Of a stretch of DNA of 64,000 nt, positions 1-12,570 are shown in pieces. The stretch covers positions 64,501-128,500 of the forward strand of contig NC_135246.1 in assembly GCF_947623445.1 (NCBI RefSeq), read 5' to 3'. Source of the DNA: Clavelina lepadiformis. Taxonomy: Eukaryota > Chordata > Ascidiacea > Aplousobranchia > Clavelinidae. The first letter of the stretch is position 1. Every line of letters starts with the position of its first letter. The notes under the pieces were generated by a model. That model did no database searches and was not told where the DNA came from. It saw nothing but the letters and a program-made list of their open reading frames with translations. A program made the position numbers and the translations under genes.

Positions 1-660
1 GTAAAATTCAACAAATTTTTTGCTCCACCACCCCATCCCTGGTGGTTTAACGTAGCCATTTGACAATTAGGTAGTAATTTGTTAATTCTCACTGACAACA
101 AATTGCATAACTTACAAATGTCTACGAAGTTACAAATTGTAAAATGTATCTGACAATATGCACGGGTAGCCATTTGTCAAAAAGTATGGTCTCTGGCAAA
201 TTGCTACGAATTTTGCAGCCAATTGTAAAATACAAGTAGCCATTTGGCAGACCCTAATTATCAAATGACTACACAAGCTTAGAAATTTGGCTGGGCAATT
301 CACAAATGGCTACATAAATGACAAAGTGCTACCCTAGCAGATTGTTATTTGTCAAAAGGTATGGTCTCTAACAAATGGCTACGGATTTTGTAGCCAATTT
401 TGAAATACAAGTAACCATTTGGCAAATCCTAATTAACAAATGACTACACAATCTTAGACACTTGGCTGGGCAATTAAAAAATGGCCACAGAATTGACAAA
501 GTGGTACCGAAGCAGTTTGTCATTTGTCAAAAGGTGTGGTCTTTAACAAATTGCTACGAATTTTGTAGCCAATTGTGAAATACAAGTTGCCATTTGACAA
601 GTCCTAATTATCAGATGACTACACAAGCTTAGAAATTTGGCTGGGCAATTCACAAATGGT
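1..660 (+). repeat. ~660-bp interspersed repeat, left flank of satellite block
   Basis: This stretch recurs as a direct copy at 3746-4420, as a diverged inverted copy at about 26110-26480, and as a remnant near 9310-9430. Inside it, a ~175-bp subunit repeats about three times, with landmarks near 197, 371 and 547. Each subunit carries the hairpin GCTACGAATTTTGTAGC and several tracts of the type TAGCCATTTG or its complement. It is cut by the window edge, so its true left end is unknown. I see no coding potential. Confidence 0.85.
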
Positions 661-3600
661 AAATTTTCTCCATTTAATTGATAGGTTAGGGTTAGGGGTA
701 AAAACGCTTCGAAATTGAGTGTTAGTATCGTAGGAGATGGTGTCTGGACAAGTTCTCTATGGTGGAATTGTACTCTACCAAATAAATTAAATACAATACC
801 GGTTTCCAAATATTCAGGTTTAGGACTTAATGACCGGTCGCATCTGGCAAAATTACTCCGTTTAATTGAGGGGTTAAGGTTAGGGGTGAAATCGCTTTTA
901 AAATTGAGGGTTAGAAACGTAGGAGATGGTGTCTGGACAAGTTCTCCATGGTGGAATTGTACTTTACGATATAATATAAATAGAATACCGGTTTCCGAAT
1001 CTTCAGTGGTAGAACTTAATGACCGGTCGCATCTGGCAAAATGACTCCACTTAATTGATGGGTGAGGGTTAGGGGTGAAAGCGCGCCTTAAACTTGAGAT
1101 TTAGCACCGTAGGCATGCGCGTATGGAAAAGTTGTTCATCGTAGAGCTGTTCTCTACGATCTAAAATAAATGCAATAACGGTTTCTAAAATTATAGTGTT
1201 ACAACCTAATGTCCGTTTGCATCTGGCAAAATGACTTTATTTAATTGAGGGGTTAGGGTTAGGGGTGAAATCGCTTTTAAAATTTGAGGGTTAGCATCGT
1301 AGGAAATGGTGTCTGGACAAGTTCTTTATGGTGGAATTGTTCTCTACCAAATAAATTAAATACAATACCGGTTTCCAAATCTTCAGGGTAAGGACTTAAT
1401 GACCGGTCGCATCAGGCAAAATGACTCCATTTAAATGTGGGGTTAGGGTTAGGGGTGAAAGCGCCCATAAAATTGAGGCTTAGTATCGTAGGAAATGGTG
1501 TGTGGACAATTTGTCCATGGTGGAATTGTACTTTACGATATAATATAAATACAATACCGGTTTCCAAATATTCAGGGTTAGGACTTATTGACCGGTCGCA
1601 ACTGGCAAAATGACGCCATTTAATTGAGGGGTTAGGGTTAGGGGTGAAATCGATTTTAAAATTGAGGGTTAGCATCGTAGCAAATGGTGTCTGGACAAGT
1701 TCTCTATGGTGGAATTGTTCTCTACCAAATAAATTAAATACAATACTGGTTTCCAAATATTTAGGGTAAGGACTTAATGACCGGTCGCATCTGGCAAAAT
1801 GACTCCATTTAATTGAGTGGTTAGGGTTAGGGGTGAAAGCGCCCTTAAAATTGAGTGTTAGCATCGTAGGAAATGGTGTCTGGACAAGTTTTCTATGGTA
1901 GAATTGTTCTCTACCATATAAATTAAATACAATACCGGTTTCCAAATATTCAGAATTAGGACTTAATGACCGGTCGAATCTGGCAAAATGACTCCATTTA
2001 ATTGAGGGGTTAGGGTTAGGGGTGAAAGTGCCCTTAAAATTTGAAGGTTAGCATCGTAGGAAATGGTATCTGGACAAGTTCTCCATGGTGGAATTGTTCT
2101 CTACCAAATAAATTAAATACAATACCGGTTTCCAAATCTTCAGGGTAAGGACTTAATGACCGGTCACATCTGGCAAAATGACTCCATTTAAATGAGGGGT
2201 TAGGATTAGGGGTGAAAGCGCCCTTAAAATTGAGGCTTAGTATCGTAGGAAATGGTGTGTGGACAATTTGTCCATGGTGGAATTGTACTCTACGATATAA
2301 TACAAGTACAATACCGGTTTCCAAATTATCAGGGTAAGGACTTAATGACCGGTCGCATCTGGCAAAATGACTCCATTTAATTGAGGGGTTAGGGTTAGGG
2401 GTGAAATCGATTTTAAAATTGAGGGTTAGCATCGTAGGAAATGGTGTCTTGAAAAGTTCTCTATAGTGGAATTGTTTTCTACCAAATAAATTAAATACAA
2501 TACCGGTTTCCAAATATTTAGGGTTAGGACTTAATAACCGGTCGCATATGGCAAAATGACTCCATTTAATTGAGTGGTTTGGGTTAGGGGAGAAAGCCCC
2601 CTAAATTTGAGGGTTAGCATCGTAGGAAATGGTGTCTGGACAAGTTCTCCATGGTGGAATTGTACTCTACGATCTAATATAAATACAATACAGGTTATCG
2701 AATCTTCAGGGGTAGAACTTAATGACCGGTCGCATCTGGCAAAATGTCTCCATTTAATTGAGGGGTGAGGGTTAGGGGTGACAGCCTCTTAAAATTGAGG
2801 GTTAGAAGCGTAGGAAATGGTGTCTGGACAAGTTCTATATGGTGGAGTTGTTTTCTACAATATAAATTAAATACAATACCGGTTTCCGAATCTTCAGGGG
2901 TAGAACTTAATGACCGGTCGCATCTGGCAAAAAGACTCCATTTAATTGATGGGTGAGGGTTAGGGGTGAAAGCGCGCCTTAAACTTGAAGTTTAGCACCG
3001 TAGGAATGTACGTATGGAAAAGTTGTTCATCGTGGAGCTGTTCTCTACGATCTAAAATAAATGCATTAACAGTTTCTAAAATTATAGTGTTAGAACCTAA
3101 TTTCCGTTTGCATCTGGCAATATGACTCCATTTAATTGATAGGTTAGGGTTAGGGGTGAAAGTGCCCTTAAAATTGAGGGTTAGCATCGTAGGAAATGGT
3201 GTCTGGACAAGTTCTCTATGGTGGAATTGTTCTCTACCAAATAAATTAAATACAATACCGGTTTCCAAATATTTAGGGTTAGGACTTAATAACCGGTCGC
3301 ATCTGGCAAAATGACTCCATTTAATTGATGGGTTAGGGTTAGGGGAGAAATCGCTTTTAAAAATGAGGGTTAGAAGCGTAGGAAATGGTGTCTGGACAAG
3401 TTCTCCATGGTGCAATTGTACTCTACGATATAATATAAATACAATACTGTTTTCCGAATCTTCAGGGGTGGAACTTAATGACCGGTCGCATCGGGCAAAA
3501 TGTCTCCATTTAATTTATGGGTGAGGGTTAGGGGTGAAAGCGCGCCTTAAACTTGAGATTTAGCACCGTAGGAATGCGCGTATGGAAAAGTTGTTCATCG

Positions 3601-3739
3601 TGGAGCTGTTCTCTACGATCTAAAATAAATGAAGTAACGGTTTCTAAAATTATAGTGTTAGAACCTAATGTCCGTTTGCATCTGGCAAAATGACTCCATT
3701 TAATTGAGGGGTTAGGGTTAGGGGTGAAACGTCAGCCTA
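661..3739 (+). repeat. 189-bp satellite array with telomere-like motifs
   Basis: About sixteen tandem monomers of 189 bp; landmarks at 1441, 1630, 1819 and 2008 are exactly 189 apart. Each monomer holds GGTTAGGGTTAGGGG, two telomere-type units. Most monomers are one type (A). A diverged type (B), with a GCGCGCC stretch and a different second half, occurs near 1066, 2964 and 3535. Because 189 is divisible by three, one minus-strand frame stays open across several monomers and makes ORFs of 150-177 codons. I treat these as satellite by-products, not genes. Confidence 0.93.
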
Positions 3740-3745
3740 CCAATA

Positions 3746-4420
3746 AAATTCAACAAATTTTCTGCTCCACCACCCCATCCCTGGTGGTTTAACGTAGCCA
3801 TTTGACAATTAGGTAGTAAATTGTTAATTCTCACTGACAAAAATTGCATAACTTACAAATGTCTACGGAGTTACAAATTGTAAAATGTATCTGACAATGT
3901 GCACGGGTAGCCATTTGTCAAAAAGTATAGTCTCTGGCAAATTGCTACGAATTTTGCAGCCAATTGTAAAATACAAGTAGCCATTTGCAGACCCTAATTA
4001 TCAAATGACTACACAAGCTTAGAAATTTGGCTGGGCAATTCACAAATGGCTACATAATTGACAAAGTGCTACCCTAGCAGATTGTTATTTGTCAAAAGGT
4101 ATGGTCTTTAACAAATGGCTACGAATTTTGTAGCCAATTGTGAAATACAAGTAACCATTTGGCAAATCCTAATTATCAAATGACTACACAATCTTAGACA
4201 CTTGGCTGGGCAATTAAAAAAATGGCTACAGAATTGACAAAGTGGTACCGTAGCAGATTGTCATTTGTCAAAAGGTGTGGTCTTTAACAAATTGCTACGA
4301 ATTTTGTAGCCAATTGTGAAATACAAGTTGCCATTTGACAAGCCCTAATTATCAAATGACTACACAAGCTTAGAAATTTGGCTGGGCAATTCACAAATGG
4401 CAAAATGACTCCATTTAATA
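3746..4420 (+). repeat. ~660-bp interspersed repeat, right flank of satellite block
   Basis: Direct copy of 1-660 with few differences, starting at the same AAATTCAACAAATTTT landmark and ending with about twenty bases of the 189-bp monomer. The order flank, satellite, flank, partial satellite suggests that flank and satellite together form a higher-order unit of about 3.7 kb. Confidence 0.85.
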
Positions 4421-7400
4421 TTACTCATTTACGCACTAATAAAATGACTAACTAATCTCTTTCGTTCTCTACTCAACGTCAGCTGGTTTTCCGCACAGTG
4501 GGGGCGTGGTGTAACAAGAAAAATTTCTAGAAATGTGTCAATGCGTAATAAATGAATTGCAGCTGCGTTATACTGCAGTAATTGGCACTGATCGCATAAA
4601 ACGCACAAAAGTTATAGCTTCAGGGTAGTTGTATTTTAGAGTATTTCGATACCAAACCATTCATCAAATATTGTATATAGCTGTGTCATGGAAGCGTCTT
4701 TATTTTTTTCTTCATTTACTTTAGTGAGCAATTCACTTTATCTGCTAAACTTTTCTGCAGCATTCTGTTCTACAAGATAGACGTAATTGTACAGAAGTAA
4801 AAGCGACTATGAAGCTGCCACGGCACGGTTAAAACGAACGAAGTACTGTTTATTGTTTCATAACCTAGTGATAGGAATTGCGAATCTCTGTCCGAATTAA
4901 GCGGATAATTATCCAAATTAAGGGGAGTTTTTTACGTTCAATTTTTACTTTTGTTCCGTTCCCGAGCATTTTGGCCGAATAAAGCTGTTTTCCGGGTTAT
5001 CCGGTTTCCGAATTAAGCGGATTCGTGTAAAAACATAAAATAGGATAAAATATACTTCTAATCAACGTTATTTGCGACATCAGCCATGCTACAAGTTTTT
5101 GCTTTTTATAAAAATCCTAGACTTGTTGGTTATGCTAACCTAACACTTATAGCACAATTGTATTTCTATTCATGTTTTAGACTTAGTGCTCTGCCACTTT
5201 TTTCTGCCTACGGATCGCTGTGAGCATGTTCTTTGTTCCACCATACGTCCTACTTTTAGTTCTGTGAAGCTTACGGCAAAAATGAACGAAATTCTTATAC
5301 GCATTATTCAATCATTAATTATATATTATCTATTCTTTATTTATCTTTCGTTTTTCATTTTATTTGCATCAAAAAAACGAAATAGATCTAACAAAATTAG
5401 CAGCAACGATTACTGAATATACTTCTATTTGACACATAATAATTAATCAAAAACGTTAAAATTTTCAACCATGCAGTTGAGTAAAGTATGTGGTCTGTGC
5501 TTTTCCGCACCCTTTTCTAGGTTTGCAGTCGTTATCCTCTTTAAACGGTTCGTATGTGTCGTCCCAAGGTTAATTTTGGTCATTATGTTTGTCTGTACAG
5601 ACAGACACCAGAGAATGGAAAACACTTCCAACAAAGCATATACAGTCGAATCCGGTTGATTGTGCTACACTTGTTTTGCCCTGTATCTGTTACGTTTGTC
5701 CCTTGCGGCCGATTGCGCGTTTCCATGGTTAATTAAGCACATGTGTCTTTTTATCGACGTGTGTCCGACAAGTAGTTGACAGTTTTGTAGCGGTGGTCCT
5801 GAGATGAGCTGTGTGAAGACAAACTTAACTTAACTGCTTTTAAATAAAACATATGCCTGGAATTCTAAGAGTGAGATAAGCAAAACATAACAACTGCATA
5901 GTCAATTTTCCAAGCCTTTTTATGCGATTAAACGAATTATGCGTTTATGAGAAAGTGCAAATTCCACTAATTTTCTTACTTGACGTGCGACGCTGGTCAC
6001 GTGTAAAGACGTCAACACGCAAAACACTAACTTTTTTTGTGTGTAGCGATCATTCATTCATTCAAGCACGCAAAAGATGAAAACATGCTTTCTTGCATTT
6101 GTGTTTTTAAGCGCACAAATGTGGCCATGTCCGCCCCTTCAAACTGTAGTCGTTGGCGAATTGTATGAAGTGCATGCAGAACTTCTTTATTTTTTTGGTG
6201 TTGTCACAGCGATTGCGTCAGCAGAGCTTTCTTTATTGTTGTCGTCTTTTTCAACTTGTTTGTTTCGTAAACTTCTTCACATATTACGGCATCATCTTAA
6301 CGCAACGCTTAGCCTTAAATGAAACTAAAACAGTGCAAATGTTAATGTCTGTGTATTGACAGCCACTTGTTAATGCTTAAATTGAGAATGGTTGGTTTCA
6401 TTGTTTCGTAACAAAGCGCAGTACAAGTCACAAAGCTTACGCATTGCGTGTGCGCTGCCAGAACGAAAAATTAAAATTGTCTTCGAAGCAGTGCAAAAGT
6501 TAAGTTTCGTTCTAAGCCAATTTCAACCTGGTTTATATGAAAGTTTAACAAACTGCAACATTTAAGCAAAAGTTTATTGAACTCAATGTAGGATGAAGTA
6601 CAATACATTTGTGAACTTCATTTTGTCGAAGTTTTACTCAGATGAAGTAAAACACTAAAAATTCAACAATTTAGTTTCGTTACAACTCTGATATATTCCG
6701 GCATTGAACCATTAGGCCGTAAATTTGCAGAAAACTATTAATGGACTCCCCTATTCCCCCCCTTTATTCCATTGGCTTCATAGTCTTGCATGATAATTTT
6801 CCTAATCTCTGATCATAACAGAATATGAAACCATTAATATAGCTTTAGCCATTCATGATTGAAACTTAATGGTTAAAACATTTAAAGTTAGAAAAAATAT
6901 ATAATGCAATGCTTTTGAGCAGGTTTGGTCAATTTTTTTTCTAAACTTCCAGTGAAATTCTCTGAAAATATTTAGAGCAGAGGTAACTAAGCTCTTAAAA
7001 TTGCGAGCCGCAGAGTTAAAAGATTAATTAGTAGGAGTCTTTTAATAAAACGCATCACGAGTAAATGTGTTCAATACAAGTTTTTGCCACTCAATAAATT
7101 TGAGCTAACTGTTACTGATAACTGATAAGGCACATTACGCATAAGTGTATTAAATTAAGACAAAACTAAAGCTTTTGTCTTTGTTACAAAGTCGTGAGAA
7201 AACATGCTGGTTGTAGATAAACTCATCATTTGTTTAAAAATCACTGAATACCACGAATTAGAACCCATTTTAATAGGTCCGCTCAGTTGTATGTGGGATG
7301 ACGTCAGTAGCAGAGTTGAAATTTTAGTGAAATTTTACGACGGCCACCCACTTCTTAAGTTCTTACCAGCTCATTTCGTTCGGGGACGCGCCGGATGTGA

Positions 7401-7980
7401 CGATTTTATTTCGAGAACGAAACGTCGCATGTTCTCTTACAGAAATCGCGTGCTGGTGCACTTTATTACTTAATTTAAGCAATCTCCCCGTAATAGCTCT
7501 TTTCCCACGACCTCAAGGAGCAGCGAAGTTATCCCTGGGCGCGAAAACGATCGCTCGCGTGTTTGGTGGGAAAATTCGACATAAATCTGGAAACGCGCGA
7601 AGGGTAAACCTTCGCGGACCCATAATGCAGCCGTTGCCGATTCGGATGTTTCCATTGATTCTGTAGCTTCGCGTCCATTCTGGAAACAGTATAAAGGTAA
7701 CTATTGACTTGTTACTTTCCAACTGCGCTGAGGTGGTGAGGTCGTCACACGTCGCCAACTCCATTGTGCGGCATGACAGACCACGTGCGGCATCACGCAT
7801 GACAGACCACAATGAAGTCACAAAGAAGACGCGAATATTGCAGTTATATTGAGCGGGGAAGGCGTGATTGGCCACGGTCGCAGTACGTGGAACAGTTGCA
7901 CTTTCAAAACGGAGAAACTCGAAATTTTTTTTCAGTTTGAAAACTTGTCTTGGCTGAGTTAGTTGTGAGTTAGTTAGTTA
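4421..7980. other. AT-rich stretch without recognised genes
   Basis: No gene is supported here. At 4425-4500 lies an inverted copy of a dispersed repeat also found at 49075-49160, recognised by CTGGTTTTCCGCAC. At about 4880-5030 two copies of the block CCGAATTAAGCGG lie ~110 bp apart beside AT-rich sequence, like a small DNA-transposon remnant. Short ORFs at 6077-6322 (hydrophobic start) and 7513-7875 (minus) have no recognisable domain, splice context or codon signal. Confidence 0.5.
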
Positions 7981-7983
7981 ATT

Positions 7984-8115
7984 TATGCCCCACTCTAAGT
8001 TTTCTCTTCAATTAACCTTATCCTAACCAGACTCGAGTTTACTAAAATTTACTAAAAAACTAGGCTAAGAAACTAGGACCCCGTACACACATTTTCAATC
8101 GTAAATTACTAGAAA
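7984..8115 (+). repeat. Dispersed repeat copy (AACCTTATCCTAACC family)
   Basis: It resembles 36975-37095 over the stretch reading ACACACATTTTCAATCGT and on through AAAACTATGCGTCGTAAACTG. Its first part resembles 49010-49070. It is probably a short non-autonomous element; no ends or target duplication could be fixed. Confidence 0.6.
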
Positions 8116-8819
8116 ACTATGCGTCGTAAACTGATCGGATTTTTACAGGTTAGTAGAAAAATCAATTAGCTTCCTGTGTACATCATAATTGTAATACTAA
8201 AAAAAGTGCATTTCGTGTAAATTAAGTATTTCTTCAAGTGATACATTTCTAGAAGTTTTTCTTTGTTACGCCGCCTTCCTGCTATGCTTAATTGCCTGTA
8301 AAATCAGCTGACTGTGAGAAGAGAACACATCCATAGCAAAAAAAAAAAGTTTGCTTGGCGGCGGGAACTCCATAAATAGCATTTTTAAGTTGCTAAATTT
8401 TTTTGGTTTTAGATTGTTTTCAGTAAACTGATTTAAGTTAATCTTAAAATGCGGAAAGTGTTGACATTTTTTGATTAGAATGTTTGATGTGAAAGACTGT
8501 CTTTGTAACTTACACAACCCCTTGGAAGACTTTTTTCTCGTATCGAAGTGAGTGAAAAAGTCCATTTACAAGACAAGACTATGCCTGAAACGTAAGGAAT
8601 ATACAAATTTATTATTAATATTTTTTTTATTATCAAATCGGCCGTCGTTGTTCACCTCTCGAGCGATGATTACTGAGCTAGACGGTGTGCTTGTTTGGAT
8701 TGACACAAACATTTTTATTTATTTTTAGGAAGGTCGTAATTTTACCTTAAGAGTGGAAAACTTACCTCTTTACAATGCAATTGTATCGGGCAAACAAACA
8801 CATTTGTCGCCGCGTCAAT

Positions 8820-9040
8820 ATTGACATTTGCTTTATATATCGCAATATAACCCAAAACTGATCCTACTTTCTACGCAGGACAATCAAGCAGCAGATTTCT
8901 TGTCCAGAGCTATCACACCAGTAATATCGCGCATCCTGGTACTCGCGCCTCAATCAAGCTCATTGAGGAACGTTTTCTTGACAATACAGCAAAGCAGAAA
9001 CACCCGTTAACTATGTTACAAATTAACCATTTTCGACAAT
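8820..9040 (+). mobile_element. Fossil retroelement fragment (RNase H-like end of pol)
   Basis: A short reading frame contains DNQAADFLSR, which resembles the conserved end of the RNase H domain in Gypsy- or DIRS-type pol proteins. Nothing else of the element is seen on either side, so this is a small old relic, broken and not functional. The family cannot be fixed from so little sequence. Confidence 0.4.
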
Positions 9041-9257
9041 GGTGTAAAATAAATGTCAATTACAGCCTGGTCGTTTTCAAGCGATCAACTTTTTAAACTA
9101 TAAATTCAGAAAGCACAGATGAAATATTGGTTTCGACGAGACATATTGGCTTTTCACTGTGTGCTTTACCCTTGACAAGCATAAAAACTTCATTGCATTG
9201 TTCCATTTAGGCAACATATGTTTGTGACACATTAGCCTGTGATCGACTGTGTTCAGT

Positions 9258-9430
9258 GTTAGGCAAGAAGTAACTATTACCAAATATATCTCGCATCGTA
9301 TACGGGTATCAAATTGCCAAAAAGTATGGTATCTGGAAAATGGCTACGCATTTTGTAGCCATTTCCAGATTAACTTGCAAATCACTACTCCAAATTAGAA
9401 ATTTAACTGGACAACTCGCAAAAGGCTATT
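9258..9430 (-). repeat. Inverted single 53-bp satellite monomer joined to 660-bp-family remnant
   Basis: On the minus strand, 9258-9314 reads as one monomer of the 53-bp satellite that forms the large array at 9740-11243. Just to its right, 9315-9430 resembles the 660-bp flank repeat, including the GCTACGCATTTTGTAGC hairpin. So a lone monomer sits inverted about 430 bp before the main array. Confidence 0.75.
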
Positions 9431-9739
9431 GTATTGCACAGCGTTTAACTTTTGCAATTTTAATTTTGTGGATAGTAAAGAAACAAATTGCAATAATTTT
9501 GATTAAAAAAGTGTTTTAGGTAAAGAACAGCAAGATGAAGCCAGACAAGTCTATTTTTTGAATTTCGATTCATCTGCGTCAAGTGGTGAAAGCGTTTTAT
9601 TGCAGTAAAATATTGTGTTTATTGTTTCAAATTCTTAACGCGTAAAAAGGCTGTGTGTTAGTGATTGTTGGTAGGCCCAACGTCGAATCGTGTAAGATTG
9701 TAGTTAGCGCGCCAACCTCGGTCCGACGAAGATTTTATG

Positions 9740-11243
9740 TTGCAATTTGATACCCATATACGTTGCGAGATACATTTGGTAATTGTTACTTCGTGCAATT
9801 TGATACCCGTAAAAGTTGCGAGATACATTTGGTAATTGTTACTTCGTGCAATTTGATACCCGTATAAGTTGCAAGATACATTTGCTAATTGTTACTTCGT
9901 GCAATTTGATACCCGTATAAGTTGCGAGATACATTTGGTAATTGTTACTTCGTGCAATTTAATACCCGTATACGTTGCGAGATACATTTGGTACTAGTTA
10001 CTTCGTGCAATTTAATACCTGTATAAGTTGCGAGATACATTTGGTAATTGTTACTTCGTGCAATTTGATACCCGTATAAGTTGCGAGATACATTTGGTAA
10101 TTGTTACTTCGTGCAATTTGATACCCGTATAGATTGCGAGATACATTTGGTAGTTGTTACTTCGTGCAATTTGATACCCGTATAAGTTGCAAGATGCATT
10201 TGGTAATTGTTACTTCGTGCAATTTGATACCCGTATAAGTTGCGAGTTACATTTGGTAATTTTTACTTCGTGAAATTTGATACCCGTATACGTTGCGTGA
10301 TACATTTGGTAATTGTTACTTCGTGCAATTTGATACCCGTATAAGTTGCGAGATACATTTGGTAATTTTTACATCGTGCAACTTAATACAAGTATACGTT
10401 GCGAGATACATTTGGTAATTGTTACTTCGTGCAATTTGATACCCGTATAAGTTGCGAGATACATTTGGTAATTGTTACTTCGTGCAATTTGATACCCGTA
10501 TAAGTTGCAAGATACATTTGGTAATTGTTACTTCGTGCAATTTGATACCCGTATAGGTTGCGAGATACATTTGGTAATTGTTACTTCGTGCAATTTGATA
10601 CCCGTATAAGTTGCGAGATACATTTGGTAATTGTTACTTCGTGCAATTTGATACCCGTATAAGTTGCGAGATACATTTGGTAATTGTTACTTCGTGCAAT
10701 TTGATACCCGTATAAGTTGCGAGATACATTTGGTAATTTTTACATCGTGCAACTTAAAACCAGTATACGTTGCGAAATACATTTGCTAATTGTTACTTCG
10801 TGCAATTTGATACCCGTATAAGTTGCGAGATACATTTGGTAATTGTTACTTCGTGCAATTTGATACCCGTATAAGTTGCGAGATACATTTGGTAATTGTT
10901 ACTTCGTGCAATTTAATACCCGTATAAGTTGCAAGATACATTTGGTAATGTTTATATCGTGCAACTTAATACCCGTATAAGTTGCGAGATACATTTGGTA
11001 ATTGTTACTTCGTGCAATTTGATACCCGTATAAGTTGCGAGATACATTTGGTAATTGTTACTTCGTGCGCAATTTGATACCCGTATAAGTTGCGAGATAC
11101 ATTTGGTAATTGTTACTTCGTGCAATTTGATACCAGTATAAGTTGCGAGATACATTTGGTAATGTTTATATCGTGCAACTTAATACCCGTATACGTTGCG
11201 AGATACATTTGGTAATTGTTACTTCGTGCATATTTGTACCCGT
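9740..11243 (+). repeat. 53-bp satellite array
   Basis: About 28 head-to-tail monomers of 53 bp, each reading through GCAATTTGATACCCGTATAA, then GTTGCGAGATACATTTGG, then TAATTGTTACTTCGT. Most are near identical; variant monomers carry TACATCGTGCAACTTAATAC near 10370, 10740, 10950 and 11170. One monomer (near 11067) has two extra bases. High identity suggests recent homogenisation. Minus-strand ORFs here are artefacts of the repeat. Confidence 0.95.
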
Positions 11244-11460
11244 GCGAATTATAACTTACAAAAATTACGAACGCAATGCGAATGAAATTAATGTTTTGCT
11301 TTGGTACCTCAAGACACTTAGATATATTATTATATATAACAAATATTATTATTATATAAAAGAATTCTATGGCTATACTTTGCTGTTTCTGCAGATTATA
11401 CGTAGAAATTATACATCGAAAAAGTAAACCTTGATATTAGGTAATTTAGTGCAGATAATG

Positions 11461-11633
11461 TTTGTAGTCGTGCGTAGTCGTGCGTAGTCGTGCGTAGTCG
11501 TGCGTAGTCGTGCGTAGTCTAGCGTAGTAGAGCGTAGTAGAGCGTAGTAGAGCGTAGTAGAACGTAGTAGAGCGTAGTTAAGCGTAGTTAAACATAGTTA
11601 AGCGTAGTCTAGCGTAGTCTACTGTGGTGGAGC
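11461..11633 (+). repeat. 10-bp minisatellite (GCGTAGTCGT type)
   Basis: About seventeen decanucleotide units that change along the array from GTAGTCGTGC to GTAGTAGAGC to GTAGTTAAGC to GTAGTCTAGC. It is a close relative of the array at 23391-23742, which uses GTAGCCGTGC. It sits between AT-rich sequence and the inverted 189-bp satellite block. Confidence 0.9.
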
Positions 11634-11759
11634 GTTCAGATGTCATCTTTCAGCTTGGTCATGCAAATCGACAGCTCAGACGATCAGAAAAATCCGAGCA
11701 CCATTAAAAATGTTCGCGTACCATTTCGGTCGATATGGCATTGCTAATAACCAAAAATA

Positions 11760-12570
11760 CAGTTTCATGATGGAGAACTTATCCAGACACCATTTCCTAC
11801 GATACTAACCCTCATTTTTAAGGGCGCTTTCACCCCTAACCCTAACCCCTCTTAGAAATGGATTCATTTTGCCAGATGCTGCTGGTCAATAAGTCCTAAC
11901 CCTGATCATTTAGGAACCGGTAATTTATTTAATTTATTTGGTAAAGAACAATTCCACCATAAAAAAAACTTGTCCAGACACCATTTCCTACGATGCTAAC
12001 CCTCAATTATAAAAACGCTTTCACCCCTAACCCTAATCCCTCAATTAAATGGAGTCATTTTTCCAGATGCAACCGGTCATTAAGTCCTAACCCTGAACAT
12101 TTGGCAACCGGTATTGTATTTAATTTAGTTGGTAGAGAACAATTCCAACATACAGAACTTGTCCAGACACCATTTCCTACGATACTAACCCTCAATTTTA
12201 AGGGCGCTTTCACTTCTAACCCTAGCCCCTCAATTAATTGGAATCATTTTGCCAGACTCGATTGGACATTAGGTTCTAACACTACAAATTTAGAAACCGG
12301 TACTGTATTTATTTTAGATCGTAAAGAACAGCTCCACGATGAACAACTTTTCCATACGCTCCTTATTGCGATGCAAAACCTCAACTTTAATGCGCGCTTT
12401 CACCCTAACCCTAACCCATCAATTAAATGCAGTCATATTTCCAGATGCCGCTGGTCAATAAGTCCTAACCCTGAAGATTTACAAACCGGTATTGTATTAA
12501 ATTTATTTTGTATAGAACAATTCCACCATAGAGAACTTGTCCAGACACCATTTCCTACGATGCTAACCCA
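11760..12570 (-). repeat. Inverted block of the 189-bp satellite
   Basis: About four monomers of the 1-4 kb satellite in opposite orientation, with the telomere-like motif reading CCCTAACCC on the plus strand. Both monomer types are present; the B type is at about 12250-12420. The frame that is open in the forward block is open here on the plus strand and gives a 216-codon ORF, 11993-12643, which runs past the block. Confidence 0.9.

Noticed and set aside
1412-3415. Long minus-strand ORFs (177, 159 and 151 codons) in the satellite
   Set aside because: They follow directly from a 189-bp period divisible by three in a stop-poor frame; no start context, splice sites or known domain. Kept only as an observation about the repeat.
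6077-6322. Small secreted protein with hydrophobic N terminus
   Set aside because: No recognisable family, splice context or conservation evidence; AT-rich intergenic DNA often gives such frames.
7513-7875. 120-codon minus-strand ORF
   Set aside because: No domain recognised, overlapped by other short frames on the other strand, no splice or poly(A) context.
9740-11243. CRISPR-like array
   Set aside because: The 53-bp units are contiguous with no unique spacers and the surrounding genes are eukaryotic.
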